From: a virus
Virus record (IMG/VR): IMGVR_UViG_3300030233_000111
Span: 1 to 41,986 of that record
DNA length: 41,986 nt
Reading direction: 5' to 3' (one strand)
The notes beneath the pieces were generated by a model. The model made no database searches and had not been told where the DNA came from. It saw only the letters and a list, made by a program, of their open reading frames with translations. Position 1 is the first letter of the stretch. The number at the start of each line of letters is the position of its first letter. A program made the translations under genes and the position numbers. Shown here one piece after another: positions 30,327-39,535 of the stretch.

Positions 30327-33200
30327 ATGCCTTTCCCTAATTTCCATTCTTTTCGTGTTCGCGAACCTGATCTTTTCAACTCGCTCAAGGTAATTAAAAA
30401 ATTGCCAAGCGGGATACAAATTATCGGCGGCGCACTTAAGGCAAAAAAAGGCACTACAAAGCCACAGTCTTACCGATTCCCGGTGGATGGATTCTGTCTC
30501 GAAGACGCAAAATCCTACATGCGGAAAAAAGACCTGTCTTGGATAAAGGCAGAGCCGGCATCTCAGTCCGAATCATATAACGATTATCCACAGGCCGCGG
30601 TTGATTCGGCAAAAAAAGTGCTCAAGTGGAAAGAGGAGCATGGCGACGAGGTAAAGGGTATGACACAGGTTGGCTGGACCAGAGCAAATCAGCTTGCCAA
30701 AAGAGAAAACATCAGCCGTGCCACAATCGCAAAAATGGCAGCCTTTGAGAGGCATCGCGAAAACTCCAAAATCGAAGAAGAGCACAAAGGCACTCCCTGG
30801 AAAGATGCCGGATATGTGGCCTGGGAGGGCTGGGGTGGTGATGCCGGCATAAGGTGGGCTCAGAATAAGATTGAGGAAATCGACCGGGGTATTAATTCTA
30901 TAAGCTCCAGACAGGTTCAGGCGATAAAAAAGCTCACCGGTAAAAAATGGCGAGTCTGTTTGATTAAAACCGGTCGATCAAAGACTGGGCATAATTGGGG
31001 GGAGGAGGCTCTCAAAGAGGCGATTCCTCTTTTTGAGGGCAGTCCTATATATGCCCACAAATACGGTGACACTTTCGATCATCGTCCGGATGAGATTTCA
31101 AATCCGGAAAAACTTTTTCAAAATCTAATCGGATATGTTCAGGACGTGCGGTATGAGACGGGAGCAGACGGAGAGGGGATTTTTGGAACCCTAAATATCG
31201 TCGTGCCATCTGTCTCAGATATGCTGCTCGAAATTGAGCGTTTCGATCCAGATAAATTGCCCGGGCTTTCTGTGGATGTTATGCAGAAGCAAAGGCCGGA
31301 TGCGGGAGGCATTGAGGTTCTTAAAATCTCCAAGGTGCTGAGTACAGACTTTGTCTCATCGCCTGCCGCTGGAGGAGAGGTAATTCGAGCGGTCGCAAGT
31401 ATCAAAGTCAAAAAAATAAATCTTAAAAGAGAGGAAAAAATGAATCCAAAAGAAATGATGATCCAGGCAATGATCAAATTGATTGCCGACAAGACACTTG
31501 ATGTGCCTGACGCAGAAGGTAAAACTGAAGACGAACTCCGGGAGATGGTCGTTGCTCTGCTTGATAAGTCAGGAATTGACTTTACTGAGCAGTCAGAAAG
31601 CGGCGTCAAACAGATGGATGGGTCCGAGAAAAACACCAAGCAAATGGACGAATCTGAACTGGTGAAACTTGTCGAGGCTTTCAAAAAGGCCCTTACCGGC
31701 GAGAAAAAAGAAGGCGAGTACAAAGAAGGTGAGAAAAAAGAAAGTGAGGGCGATCAGGTCAAAGAGCAAGTTGCTAAAATGGCAGATCAAATCAAACAGG
31801 CCCAGAACGAAATCAATGTCTCTCAGTCTGAAACACGCCTTGAAAACCGCCTGAGCAAAGAATCAAACCTGGAGGACCACGTAAAAGAGCGGGTCAAGCA
31901 AAGCCTTAAGGGAAAGGTTTTGAAGGACGAGGACATCGAAAGCGCGATCAAGGGTGAGAAAGAATATCTGGATCGAGTGGTTCAGTCTAAGAGTGTGCAA
32001 GGGCAGTCTTTTGTCGTCGTGACTGACACTCCGAAAGACAAGCTCTCTCGCGCGATGGATGTTGCCATTGACCCTGACTTGAAGCGCGCATCACAATCCA
32101 TCTATGGAGATGACTATCAGGCGATTCGGGATGCCTATAAGGACACCGACAACCAGTTCTCCATCTCCAAGCTCTTTAAAATGTTCACCGGCCACGATCC
32201 CCAGGATGTCGCCAACAGCGGAGAACTTCAACGGACTCTGCAATCAACGACCAGCGACTTTCCTGTCGCACTTGGCGACTCCATGAACAAGAAGATGATT
32301 CGTCGGTACAACTTCCAGAAGACCCGGCAGCAGTGGAGCAAACTGATCAGCGAGCAGGATTTCACCAATTTGAACAAGCAAGAGCTTTTCCGGATTGGCG
32401 ATTTCGGAGAAATCCCGACTGTAGCTGAGAGCGGAACCTATACCGAACTTAGCACTCCGTCTGAGGACAACCCAGAATACACTCCCGTGAAAAAAGGTGG
32501 GATCTTCACTCTCACCGAAGAGATGCTGATTAATGACAATCTGCGCGCTATGCAGATGTTCCCGACCAAGATGGCTGATGGTGCCGTCTATACCCTGGGT
32601 CGCTTTGTCATGGATCTCATCACCGGGTTTGACGGTCCAACCTCAAGCCAAAATGCTCGCCTGATTTATGACAACACTCAGCTCTACACTGTCGCACACG
32701 GGAACCTTGGAAGCACGGCTCTTACCAATGCATCTGTCGAGGCTGGCATTGCTGCTATGATGGACCAGGCATCACTGAGCGGAAGTATCCCTCTGGGCAT
32801 TGCACCTAAGTACCTTGTTGTTCCTCCCGTCCTGTATAAAGAGGCTTTTGACGCTGTCAAAAACGAACTCACACAGGCCAATACAAACGGAGGTTCTATT
32901 AAGAACGCTCTGACTGCTTACGGCATTGAGCCTACTGTGATTCCCAAGGGATATCTTGGAAACAACACCGCTGCCGACACCGCCTGGTATTTAGCGGCCG
33001 ATCCCCTGGACATCGAGGGATGTGTGATTGGTTATCATGCAGGCAAACGAGAGCCGGAAATCCAGCTCCAAGACCAGCCCAATGTTGGGAATGTGTTCAC
33101 AAACGACCAGATCAAGTATCGAGTGAAGTTCCGCTTCGGTGGAGCCATCTCTGACTTCCGGGCGTTTTACGCATACATTCCTGCCGGGAACCCAAGCTAA
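30327..33200 (+). CDS. Fused prohead protease, scaffold and major capsid protein
   Basis: A 957-residue head protein with four parts. An N-terminal region to about residue 185 holds the phage YPQAAVDSAKK...VGWTRANQLA helical domain and a WEGWGGDAGIRWA motif. A Mu-gpI-like protease region spans about 205-365. A charged scaffold-like coiled coil (about 370-560) contains EKKEGEYKEG repeats. An HK97-fold-type major capsid protein fills the C-terminal part. Normally these are two or three genes. The ATG after AAGGAG is used instead of the GTG two codons upstream. Proteolysis would release the mature capsid subunit. Confidence 0.85.
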   Translation: MPFPNFHSFRVREPDLFNSLKVIKKLPSGIQIIGGALKAKKGTTKPQSYRFPVDGFCLEDAKSYMRKKDLSWIKAEPASQSESYNDYPQAAVDSAKKVLKWKEEHGDEVKGMTQVGWTRANQLAKRENISRATIAKMAAFERHRENSKIEEEHKGTPWKDAGYVAWEGWGGDAGIRWAQNKIEEIDRGINSISSRQVQAIKKLTGKKWRVCLIKTGRSKTGHNWGEEALKEAIPLFEGSPIYAHKYGDTFDHRPDEISNPEKLFQNLIGYVQDVRYETGADGEGIFGTLNIVVPSVSDMLLEIERFDPDKLPGLSVDVMQKQRPDAGGIEVLKISKVLSTDFVSSPAAGGEVIRAVASIKVKKINLKREEKMNPKEMMIQAMIKLIADKTLDVPDAEGKTEDELREMVVALLDKSGIDFTEQSESGVKQMDGSEKNTKQMDESELVKLVEAFKKALTGEKKEGEYKEGEKKESEGDQVKEQVAKMADQIKQAQNEINVSQSETRLENRLSKESNLEDHVKERVKQSLKGKVLKDEDIESAIKGEKEYLDRVVQSKSVQGQSFVVVTDTPKDKLSRAMDVAIDPDLKRASQSIYGDDYQAIRDAYKDTDNQFSISKLFKMFTGHDPQDVANSGELQRTLQSTTSDFPVALGDSMNKKMIRRYNFQKTRQQWSKLISEQDFTNLNKQELFRIGDFGEIPTVAESGTYTELSTPSEDNPEYTPVKKGGIFTLTEEMLINDNLRAMQMFPTKMADGAVYTLGRFVMDLITGFDGPTSSQNARLIYDNTQLYTVAHGNLGSTALTNASVEAGIAAMMDQASLSGSIPLGIAPKYLVVPPVLYKEAFDAVKNELTQANTNGGSIKNALTAYGIEPTVIPKGYLGNNTAADTAWYLAADPLDIEGCVIGYHAGKREPEIQLQDQPNVGNVFTNDQIKYRVKFRFGGAISDFRAFYAYIPAGNPS
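31431..33200 (+). other. Possible internal start for scaffold plus capsid
   Basis: An in-frame ATG at 31440 (residue 372 of the fusion) follows AGAGAGGA with suitable spacing and falls exactly between the protease and scaffold regions. Translation from here would give a 586-residue scaffold-capsid protein in excess over the protease-containing form, similar in principle to nested scaffold genes of other phages. This is a prediction from the ribosome site and domain boundary. Confidence 0.5.
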
Positions 33201-33213
33201 GGGATTTTGACCC

Positions 33214-33876
33214 ATGTCTGACCTGAGCACATTAAGATCCTTGCTGGACTCGAATCTGAAGTTCTCTAGCACCACGGTTTTGCCGCAAAGCGAGAGAGAT
33301 CAGGCGATTGATTCAGCAATTGACAGGTATAGCTCTGCCCGGCCAAAGGTCCAGGTTACTGCTATGGTTGCCAATTCCACGGGGATCTATGAGCTCCCGG
33401 CAGCATGGGTCAATAATTTCTCATCCCTAAGAGAGGTTGAGTATCCGATTGAGCAAAACCCGACAGAGTATATCGACCCGGACTATACCGTGATCGAGAA
33501 ATCACCGTCCGGTTACCGGCTCAAAATCGTTTATTATAACCCTGTTACGGGGGAGACCTTTTGGCTAAAGTATTCGGTTCCATATTCTTTCGATACATCT
33601 GGAAACGCTGAAATCCCCTCACAAGATATTGAGGGGATTTCTTTTTTGGCGACATCGTTTGCTTGCGAAAAGCTGGCGACCTATTTCGCTGAAAAAGTGA
33701 GCTCATCTTTGCCGAATGCCGATGTCGTTGATTTCGGAAATCAGGTGGAAGAGTATAGCAAAAGAGCTTCCAGGTGGTTGAACAAATATCGCCAGGCAAT
33801 CGAAACGCATGAAACGGGTGTGATTACCCAAGGTCATTTCACGAGATTCAATTATTGGAATCGGGATAATAACTAA
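33214..33876 (+). CDS. Head-tail connector (adaptor)-like protein
   Basis: A 220-residue protein following the capsid gene. It starts with a helical segment, has DQAIDSAIDRYSS typical of connector proteins, and ends with a helical C-terminal region. Position and size support an adaptor role joining portal and tail. A strong terminator-like hairpin is embedded in its coding sequence. The stop overlaps the next start (TAATG). Confidence 0.65.
   Translation: MSDLSTLRSLLDSNLKFSSTTVLPQSERDQAIDSAIDRYSSARPKVQVTAMVANSTGIYELPAAWVNNFSSLREVEYPIEQNPTEYIDPDYTVIEKSPSGYRLKIVYYNPVTGETFWLKYSVPYSFDTSGNAEIPSQDIEGISFLATSFACEKLATYFAEKVSSSLPNADVVDFGNQVEEYSKRASRWLNKYRQAIETHETGVITQGHFTRFNYWNRDNN
33610..33647 (+). 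terminator. Strong intrinsic terminator-like hairpin inside the connector gene
   Basis: A perfect 11-bp stem, GAAATCCCCTC/GAGGGGATTTC, with a 10-base loop is followed by six T residues. It lies about 410 bases after the capsid stop codon, within coding sequence. It could lower transcription of tail genes relative to capsid. Confidence 0.7.
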
Positions 33877-34418
33877 TGCCGGCCGTTGAGTTTGATGGTT
33901 CTGATCTTCTTAGGAGCACAGTGATTGGAGGTAGGACGAGAAGGGCAAAGTCGATTATTACTGCAGAGGTGAATAAGTCATTTCAGGGGCTTTCGGCAGT
34001 AATACAGAGTAATGTCATCTTTTCTGCTCCAGTTGGTGCAACGGGACAGCTCAGGAACAGTATTGAAAGTGAAGTTGGAGTTAATCAATTAGAGGTTTTT
34101 ACCGCTTTATCTTATGCGCCAGTTATTGAGCAAGGCAGAAAGGCCGCGCCTGTCAGTTCATCTGCCGATCAGGCCCTTGCTCTTTGGATAAGAAAAAGCA
34201 CTAAGGGATCTAAGTGGTACTCTAATTTCAAGTCGAAATATCCAAAAACAACCATCAAGCAGGCAGTGTATGTCCTTAAGAGGAGTATGCGGAGAAAGGC
34301 AAGGAAACCGAATCCTTTTTTTGAGCGTGGAGTGAGCCAAAGCCAAGGTGCGATAAAAAAACGAATAAAAAGCTTGAGCGCAAGAATAGCGAGAAGATTA
34401 GAGATTGATGGAGTTTAG
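33876..34418 (+). CDS. HK97 gp10-like neck / tail completion protein
   Basis: A 180-residue basic protein with the gp10-like core SAPVGATGQLRNSI followed by YAPVIEQGRKAAP and a later KPNPFFERG segment. Such proteins complete the neck or tail end. It is between the connector and the tail terminator, as expected. Confidence 0.75.
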   Translation: MPAVEFDGSDLLRSTVIGGRTRRAKSIITAEVNKSFQGLSAVIQSNVIFSAPVGATGQLRNSIESEVGVNQLEVFTALSYAPVIEQGRKAAPVSSSADQALALWIRKSTKGSKWYSNFKSKYPKTTIKQAVYVLKRSMRRKARKPNPFFERGVSQSQGAIKKRIKSLSARIARRLEIDGV

Positions 34419-34876
34419 TGATGTCATCCTGGGCAAACATAAGAGCAGCAATCAAGACAAAGCTTGAGGGTGTCGCCGGTGTCGAGAATGTGATCGATTA
34501 TACTTTCCTGACTTCTGATTGGAAAGAGTATCTCAATACCACGGCAGCCGAGGGCAGGATTGATGCTTTCTTTATCCATTGGTTGCCAAGCCCAGAGGAT
34601 TCTGTTTCTTCTGGGATAATCACCAGGACATACTCAGTTGGCATTGAGTACATTTACTCCGTCAAGGGCGAGAGCTCTAAGACCTTTGAGGAGAACATCG
34701 ACGCAGTTTTGAGTGAGTTCAACAAGAACACAAACATTTCTGTGTCGGGTGCATCCCGTGGTTATATGCGAGTCCAGGAGAAGGGCTCCGCCGCTATCCT
34801 TAAAAGGACACCATGTCATCGTGCTTTATTGGTTTTTGACGTATCGCTTGCAATTGAGGTCAGCGCATGTGGTTAA
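34418..34876 (+). CDS. Tail terminator-like protein
   Basis: A 152-residue protein beginning WANIRAAIKTKLEGVAGV, with a YIYSVKGES strand region and a C-terminal LLVFDVSLAIEV strand, the pattern of tail-terminator proteins. A GTG overlapping the previous stop or an ATG one codon later is the start. It precedes the major tail protein but is separated from it by the sugar-transferase-like gene. Confidence 0.68.
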   Translation: MMSSWANIRAAIKTKLEGVAGVENVIDYTFLTSDWKEYLNTTAAEGRIDAFFIHWLPSPEDSVSSGIITRTYSVGIEYIYSVKGESSKTFEENIDAVLSEFNKNTNISVSGASRGYMRVQEKGSAAILKRTPCHRALLVFDVSLAIEVSACG

Positions 34877-35451
34877 AAGATCTATTTGGTAAGCACGCAG
34901 GAGAGTGTTTGATTATAGGTGGTGGAGAGTCCGCTGGAAGGATCAATGCGTATGACTTGATCGGAAAGAAGGTGGACACGATTATCACGAATGACAACCT
35001 GCCGGCCTGGGCACAGCCTCTTTATTTTATCGCAAGTGACAGTGCGATGGAGAGGACTTATCGAAAGATGAAAAAACCATCCGGGAGTAAAATCATTGGC
35101 CCGCCCGCCCTTGGTGGTGTCTCTGACTTGGTGTATTGGTTTAGGGATATCGGAGCGAGAGATATTGAGAACACGGGCCTCAAGGCGATAAAGGCTTGCA
35201 GGCTGCTTGGATATGAGATCATATATCTGGTCGGGTTTGATTTCTACACCTATGAAGATCAGGGAAAAACCAGGAGCCACTTTATAAAAGAGGAAATTGG
35301 CCCAGGTGAAAAGTATGAAACCGATCAAGCTCTAAAGGATCACATAACGAGTCTTGAGCGCATGATCGGCGAGTTTGAAGAATTATCCACTGAGGGGATA
35401 TATAACTTAAACGCGGATAGCAACCTCAGGGCTTTCCCATTTTTTATTTAG
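34867..35451 (+). CDS. GT42/MptE-like protein inserted in the tail operon
   Basis: A 194-residue protein with a nucleotide-binding-like start, CLIIGGGES, followed by VDTIITNDNL. A second signature, TGLKAIKACRLLGYEIIYLVGFDFY (about residues 107-131), has the layout of the SG...LGY.EIYL.G.DFY motif in GT42 bacterial sialyltransferases and in MptE/DUF115 proteins. It ends with NADSNLRAFPF, also GT42-like. It sits between tail terminator and major tail protein, where such a gene is unexpected. It may glycosylate virion proteins. The exact activity is uncertain. Confidence 0.6.
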   Translation: MWLKDLFGKHAGECLIIGGGESAGRINAYDLIGKKVDTIITNDNLPAWAQPLYFIASDSAMERTYRKMKKPSGSKIIGPPALGGVSDLVYWFRDIGARDIENTGLKAIKACRLLGYEIIYLVGFDFYTYEDQGKTRSHFIKEEIGPGEKYETDQALKDHITSLERMIGEFEELSTEGIYNLNADSNLRAFPFFI

Positions 35452-35460
35452 GAGTAAATC

Positions 35461-36006
35461 ATGGCAGCAATTGCAGCAAGAGACATCAACGAGTTTCTTA
35501 AAAATCCATTTTCACTTTATGTCGCTGATGTCGGGGATTCCCAGCCGGCGACACCATCTTTTTACACTGGCCCCGAGCAGACTTTCAACTTCAATCGCGA
35601 GTTCGTTGAGGCGCAAGCCTATCCGGGAGCCCAGGAGACCGGGAAAGGCATTTTGTATACCGTCCGGAAAGAGATTCAAAGTTTCAATTTTGTGGCGGAG
35701 CTTCAAATTAAAGAGTTTAACCTTGAGGCCCTGCAGCTCACACTTGGGGGAACCCTGAACACTGCCGGAAATACAATTACCTTTGACGGCACAGATAAAA
35801 ACTATGCATTCTGGTTTGAGTCCTGCTACTCCTCTGGAGTCAAAGACGGGAAGTTAATCAGAATCATTGTTCCGACTGGCCGATCTGTTGAGAGTGTGAG
35901 CCTTGGTACTGCGGCAGGATTTGAAAACAATGTTCCGCTGACCATTGAGGCACTTCCGGACATTTCTGACAGCACCACGCTTCCCCAGATTTATATTGAG
36001 CAGTAA
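35461..36006 (+). CDS. Major tail protein
   Basis: A 181-residue beta-rich protein with AGGAG before the ATG, directly ahead of the tail chaperone and tape measure genes. Features include VPTGRSVESVSLGTAAGFENNVPLTIEALPD, typical of tube subunits. It would polymerise around the tape measure. Confidence 0.8.
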   Translation: MAAIAARDINEFLKNPFSLYVADVGDSQPATPSFYTGPEQTFNFNREFVEAQAYPGAQETGKGILYTVRKEIQSFNFVAELQIKEFNLEALQLTLGGTLNTAGNTITFDGTDKNYAFWFESCYSSGVKDGKLIRIIVPTGRSVESVSLGTAAGFENNVPLTIEALPDISDSTTLPQIYIEQ

Positions 36007-36014
36007 GAGAAAAT

Positions 36015-36662
36015 ATGACCACTCAAAATCATAGCTCACCTGCTAAAGCTTGGCAGGCACTCACCGATCAGGAAATACTAGATGATTCTCAAAATTATCC
36101 GGTTGCCAAAATAAAAATCCGAGGTGTTTGCACTGCTGAGATCCGGCAGGTGAGCGAGTGGCACTATCTCCATGTACTTGTCCCTTATAAAGAGGCGGTC
36201 TTTAATTACTACGCTCAGGCCGTGGCCATGTCTTCAGATGGGGAAGACAAAGATTTGATACTTGAAAAAGTGAAGGCATTTGAAAACTTAATGCATTCCG
36301 GATCTGAGGAAGAAAAAAGTAATACCTTGATCTCTATGTTTGCCAGAGAGGACTTCAGGAGGCACTTTCTGAAGGTACTTAAAAAGGTGAAAGTGATTCC
36401 CTGGTGGGTGTCTTTCCGTCGATGGACAATGAAAGCCGACCCAGTTGCTATGCCCACTTTATTCGGTTGGCTTTGGCTCTTCAATTATGACGGGGTAAAA
36501 AAAAAACTCCAAAATCTACTCAAACGAATCACTCAGGCTACATACCAGGATACAGTCACCGACTTCAACGACTCAAAGACCTGGGAATCATACAAAGCGA
36601 AATTGCAGGCGGCGCACGACAGGGTCGAATCTCAAGGCGGCTTAAAAAAGTTAGGAGAGTAG
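36015..36662 (+). CDS. Tail assembly chaperone (unshifted product)
   Basis: A 215-residue helical protein between the major tail and tape measure genes, the standard position of the lambda G-type tail chaperone. It contains QVSEWHYLHVLVPYKEA and a C-terminal coiled region. A classic slippery heptamer lies six codons before its stop, allowing a longer fused form. Confidence 0.75.
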   Translation: MTTQNHSSPAKAWQALTDQEILDDSQNYPVAKIKIRGVCTAEIRQVSEWHYLHVLVPYKEAVFNYYAQAVAMSSDGEDKDLILEKVKAFENLMHSGSEEEKSNTLISMFAREDFRRHFLKVLKKVKVIPWWVSFRRWTMKADPVAMPTLFGWLWLFNYDGVKKKLQNLLKRITQATYQDTVTDFNDSKTWESYKAKLQAAHDRVESQGGLKKLGE

Positions 36663-36778
36663 CCGCGGACTTGATTATCATTCGAGACTCGGAGATGGAG
36701 TGGGCCCGGAACTACAATTTTCGCACTGAAGAGAAATTAAAGAGGCCCAAAAATGCCGGAAAAAGAACTTTCGTATAA
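36015..36778 (+). CDS. Frameshifted tail assembly chaperone (GT-type product)
   Basis: A -1 slip at A_AAA_AAG (36644-36650, zero-frame codons AAA AAG) continues the protein for 42 codons to a TAA at 36776-36778, giving 254 residues. The extension includes IIIRDSEMEWARNYNF and overlaps the tape measure start. This matches the conserved programmed frameshift of siphovirus tail chaperones. A TTG after TAGGAG could alternatively start the second frame. Confidence 0.72.
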
Positions 36779-39125
36779 AATTATTGTCGATGAGGCCGGA
36801 GGCATAAGGTCCATTAAAAAAGTCGGCAAAGCAACTGAGCAAGTAACCAAGCAGCAAAAAAAAGCAGGGAACGAACTCAAGGCTGTTTTCGGTGGCGCAG
36901 CGGCAGTCGTTGGGACTCAGGCGACCGGGGCCATTATTGGTCTTGGGAAAGAGGCGGTCTTGGCGGCGGGACGGTTTCAGCAGACAAATGTCGCATTCAA
37001 AACTTTCCTCGGTGATGCTGAAAGGGCTAAAGCACTTATAGCAGAGCTTGAGGGATTTTCTGCATTAACTCCTTTTACATCTGATGAAGTCCTTCAGGCC
37101 GGAAAAGCCTTACTGGCATTCGGCGTTGAGGCAGACAACATCACAGATTCTCTTCGCCGGATTGGAGACATTTCCTCTGCGACAGGAAAGAACTTTAATG
37201 AGCTGTCCGTTATATTCGGCAAGGCAAGAGTGCAGGGCACACTTTTTGCCGAGGATATTAATCAACTGACAGAGGCTGGCATTCCTGTGCTAGGTGAGTT
37301 CGCCAAAATCCTTGAGGTTGATGTTGATCAGGTTAAGAAGCTCGGAAGCGAAGGTAAAATCACGTTTGATGTGCTTGAGCAGGCGTTTGCAAACCTCACA
37401 AACGAGGGCGGCAGGTTTTTCAATCTGACCGCAGAGCAAAGCCAGACCTTGCTTGGCCGCCTGTCTACTCTTGATAGCCAGCTTTCGATAATCCAGAGAA
37501 ATATAGGGCAGGCACTCACTCCGGATGTTGAGAGACTAGCGGACGCTGTGTCTAAGTTTGCCGGAAACGAAACGGCTGTGAAATCCCTCCAGATTTCTTT
37601 TATTGGATTAATTTCAATTGTCAAAGCATTAGTTAATTCTGCGCTAGTTATCCCGAAATCATTTATAGAGCTCGGCAAGTTTGGTGTTGATTCGGTCAAA
37701 TCCGTCATCGATGTTGTTGGGATTCTTGCGTCGAGAATTGTCTCTGCCGGGGATGCAATTGCGAAGCTTGTCTCCGGGGATTTTAAGGGAGCCAAAGATG
37801 CCGCGGCAGATGCCACACAGGGGATCGGAGAGGATTTCGCAAAAGTATTTGATAAGTTAAGCAAGGACCTTGCAAAATCCACCACCGATCTTCTGGAGGG
37901 TGTTGGAGGTTCCTTTACCGATCCTTTTAAGGCACTGGTTGAGGGTTTTTTGGATGCGCAGTCAGTGTTAAAAGGAGGTGTCGACCCGTCTGGTGAGATT
38001 GATAAAACCAAGAAGGATGTTGAGTCACTCGGCGATTCGGCAGAGAAGACCACAGGCTTTTTTAAGAAGCTCAAAGATGCACTTTCTTCTCTTGGCGATA
38101 ATAAAAAAGTAATTTCTAACCTGAAGGCTGGATTTAGTTTTGTCTCTGATCTTGCCGGAGGTGTGATTGACCTTATCGGTGCATCCCAGCAGAGGGGGAT
38201 AGACCAAAGCAATGAATATGCTGATGAGCTTGAGCGGATACAGCAAGAGAGACTCCAGGCAGAAGTTGAGGCAGAGCGAATGGCACTTGAGGAAAGGCTT
38301 GCCATTGCACAAGAGGGCTTTGACCGCGAGAACGAGCTTGAGGTTCTTCGCCGGGAAAGGGAGATCCAGGGTGTTGAAAATCGCCGAGCAGACTTTGCCC
38401 AGCAAGTTCAAATCGCCAGGGATGCTTATCAGCAGGAAGCCACGGCAGCCAATGCCGCCGCACTCCAGCAGGCACAGGCGGCTCAGAGGCAATTTCAAAT
38501 TGAGCAAAACCTTGCACAACAAGAAGAAAAGCTCAGGCAGGAGCAGCAACAAAAAGAAGCACAAAGAGAGATTGAGGATTTTGAGAGGGAGCAAAAGCTA
38601 AAAAAAGAAGAAGAGCAGCTTGAGGAAAAATCCAGGCAAAGAGAAAAACAAATCGCCAAAGAGCAGTTTGAGGCCCAGAAGAAAATCAGTATTGCACAGG
38701 CGACTATATCTGCTTTTCAGGCTGCCGCATCTGCCGCCTCAACCGTTCCCGGGGGCCCTATAACCAAGAGCATCGCCGCCGCGGCCGCCCTTGCTCTTGG
38801 TCTCGCTCAGGTTTCGTCAATTAAAAATCAGGAGTTTCCGGGGTTTCAGGAGGGTGGTGAAATTGGAGGGCCGCCTGGGACAGAGAGAGGGGATCGGCTT
38901 CTCGTTCGTGCCAACCGGGGCGAGACTGTTTTGCCGAGACGAGAAGCGAGTGATTTGCTCGATTTTATAAGGAGCTCGGGCATCTCAGGAGGGAGAGTTG
39001 TTGAGACCAGTTCGCAGGTAAGTGGAGATACTTACCAAATCGCAAATGCAACTTTTGTGCTTGGCGAAGATGAGTTTAACCAGGCGGCCAATCGCCGTGT
39101 CGCAGTGGGAGGGAGTTTCAGATGA
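36753..39125 (+). CDS. Tape measure protein
   Basis: A 790-residue protein that sets tail length. The N-terminal third holds a TP901-type core (FQQTNVAFKTFLGDAERAKAL, GTLFAEDINQLTEAGIPVLGEF). Hydrophobic segments lie in the middle (about 280-340). A long Glu/Gln-rich coiled coil occupies about 490-660, followed by a Gly-rich C-terminal part. At roughly 0.15 nm per residue this predicts a tail near 120 nm. Confidence 0.9.
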   Translation: MPEKELSYKIIVDEAGGIRSIKKVGKATEQVTKQQKKAGNELKAVFGGAAAVVGTQATGAIIGLGKEAVLAAGRFQQTNVAFKTFLGDAERAKALIAELEGFSALTPFTSDEVLQAGKALLAFGVEADNITDSLRRIGDISSATGKNFNELSVIFGKARVQGTLFAEDINQLTEAGIPVLGEFAKILEVDVDQVKKLGSEGKITFDVLEQAFANLTNEGGRFFNLTAEQSQTLLGRLSTLDSQLSIIQRNIGQALTPDVERLADAVSKFAGNETAVKSLQISFIGLISIVKALVNSALVIPKSFIELGKFGVDSVKSVIDVVGILASRIVSAGDAIAKLVSGDFKGAKDAAADATQGIGEDFAKVFDKLSKDLAKSTTDLLEGVGGSFTDPFKALVEGFLDAQSVLKGGVDPSGEIDKTKKDVESLGDSAEKTTGFFKKLKDALSSLGDNKKVISNLKAGFSFVSDLAGGVIDLIGASQQRGIDQSNEYADELERIQQERLQAEVEAERMALEERLAIAQEGFDRENELEVLRREREIQGVENRRADFAQQVQIARDAYQQEATAANAAALQQAQAAQRQFQIEQNLAQQEEKLRQEQQQKEAQREIEDFEREQKLKKEEEQLEEKSRQREKQIAKEQFEAQKKISIAQATISAFQAAASAASTVPGGPITKSIAAAAALALGLAQVSSIKNQEFPGFQEGGEIGGPPGTERGDRLLVRANRGETVLPRREASDLLDFIRSSGISGGRVVETSSQVSGDTYQIANATFVLGEDEFNQAANRRVAVGGSFR

Positions 39126-39535
39126 GTACGATATTTACAATTTACGCCAGTAATGGGACTGGGGTCGCTTTTGAGAGTGGAGACTATGATGAGGCCGGCG
39201 AACCAATGCCGGCTTTTTCTGTTGAGGAGGATAGCGATCAGACTGCTGGATCTGTTTTGGTTCAGCAAGTTAGGCCCGGGCTTCGCCTGAATAAAACTTA
39301 CCAGGCGTTTTTGCCGGCGCAGAAGTATGTCAACTTTATGGAGCTCCTGTCTTCGGATAGTGATGCATTTTCAATTGAATATGAAAACGCTCCGGATATT
39401 TTGTCAAAAGCCTCAAACCCACTGGCGACAACAACTTTTGAAGTGGTCATTAAAATATCCAGCGTCAAGATTACTGCTGGCGCAGAAGGATATTATTCTT
39501 TTACGATGAACATTTCGAGCAGGACACCGCTTTGA
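39122..39535 (+). CDS. Minor tail protein
   Basis: A 137-residue beta-rich protein between tape measure and tail tip, overlapping both. A position-based distal-tail or minor tail role is likely. No enzymatic motif. A terminator-like hairpin lies in its 5' part. Confidence 0.6.
   Translation: MSTIFTIYASNGTGVAFESGDYDEAGEPMPAFSVEEDSDQTAGSVLVQQVRPGLRLNKTYQAFLPAQKYVNFMELLSSDSDAFSIEYENAPDILSKASNPLATTTFEVVIKISSVKITAGAEGYYSFTMNISSRTPL
39194..39218 (+). terminator. Weak terminator-like hairpin in the minor tail gene
   Basis: GCCGGC/GCCGGC with an 8-base loop is followed by five T residues. The stem is short, so this may be chance within coding DNA. Confidence 0.35.

Noticed and set aside
36497-36506. 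Ten-A tract in the tail chaperone gene as the frameshift site
   Set aside because: The -1 frame is open from here too, but the zero-frame protein downstream looks genuine while the -1 product before 36644 looks random. The later A_AAA_AAG is the better site.
37328-38305. 325-residue open frame on the minus strand inside the tape measure gene
   Set aside because: Ser- and Leu-rich low-complexity product that mirrors the tape measure codons; no ribosome site or operon context.
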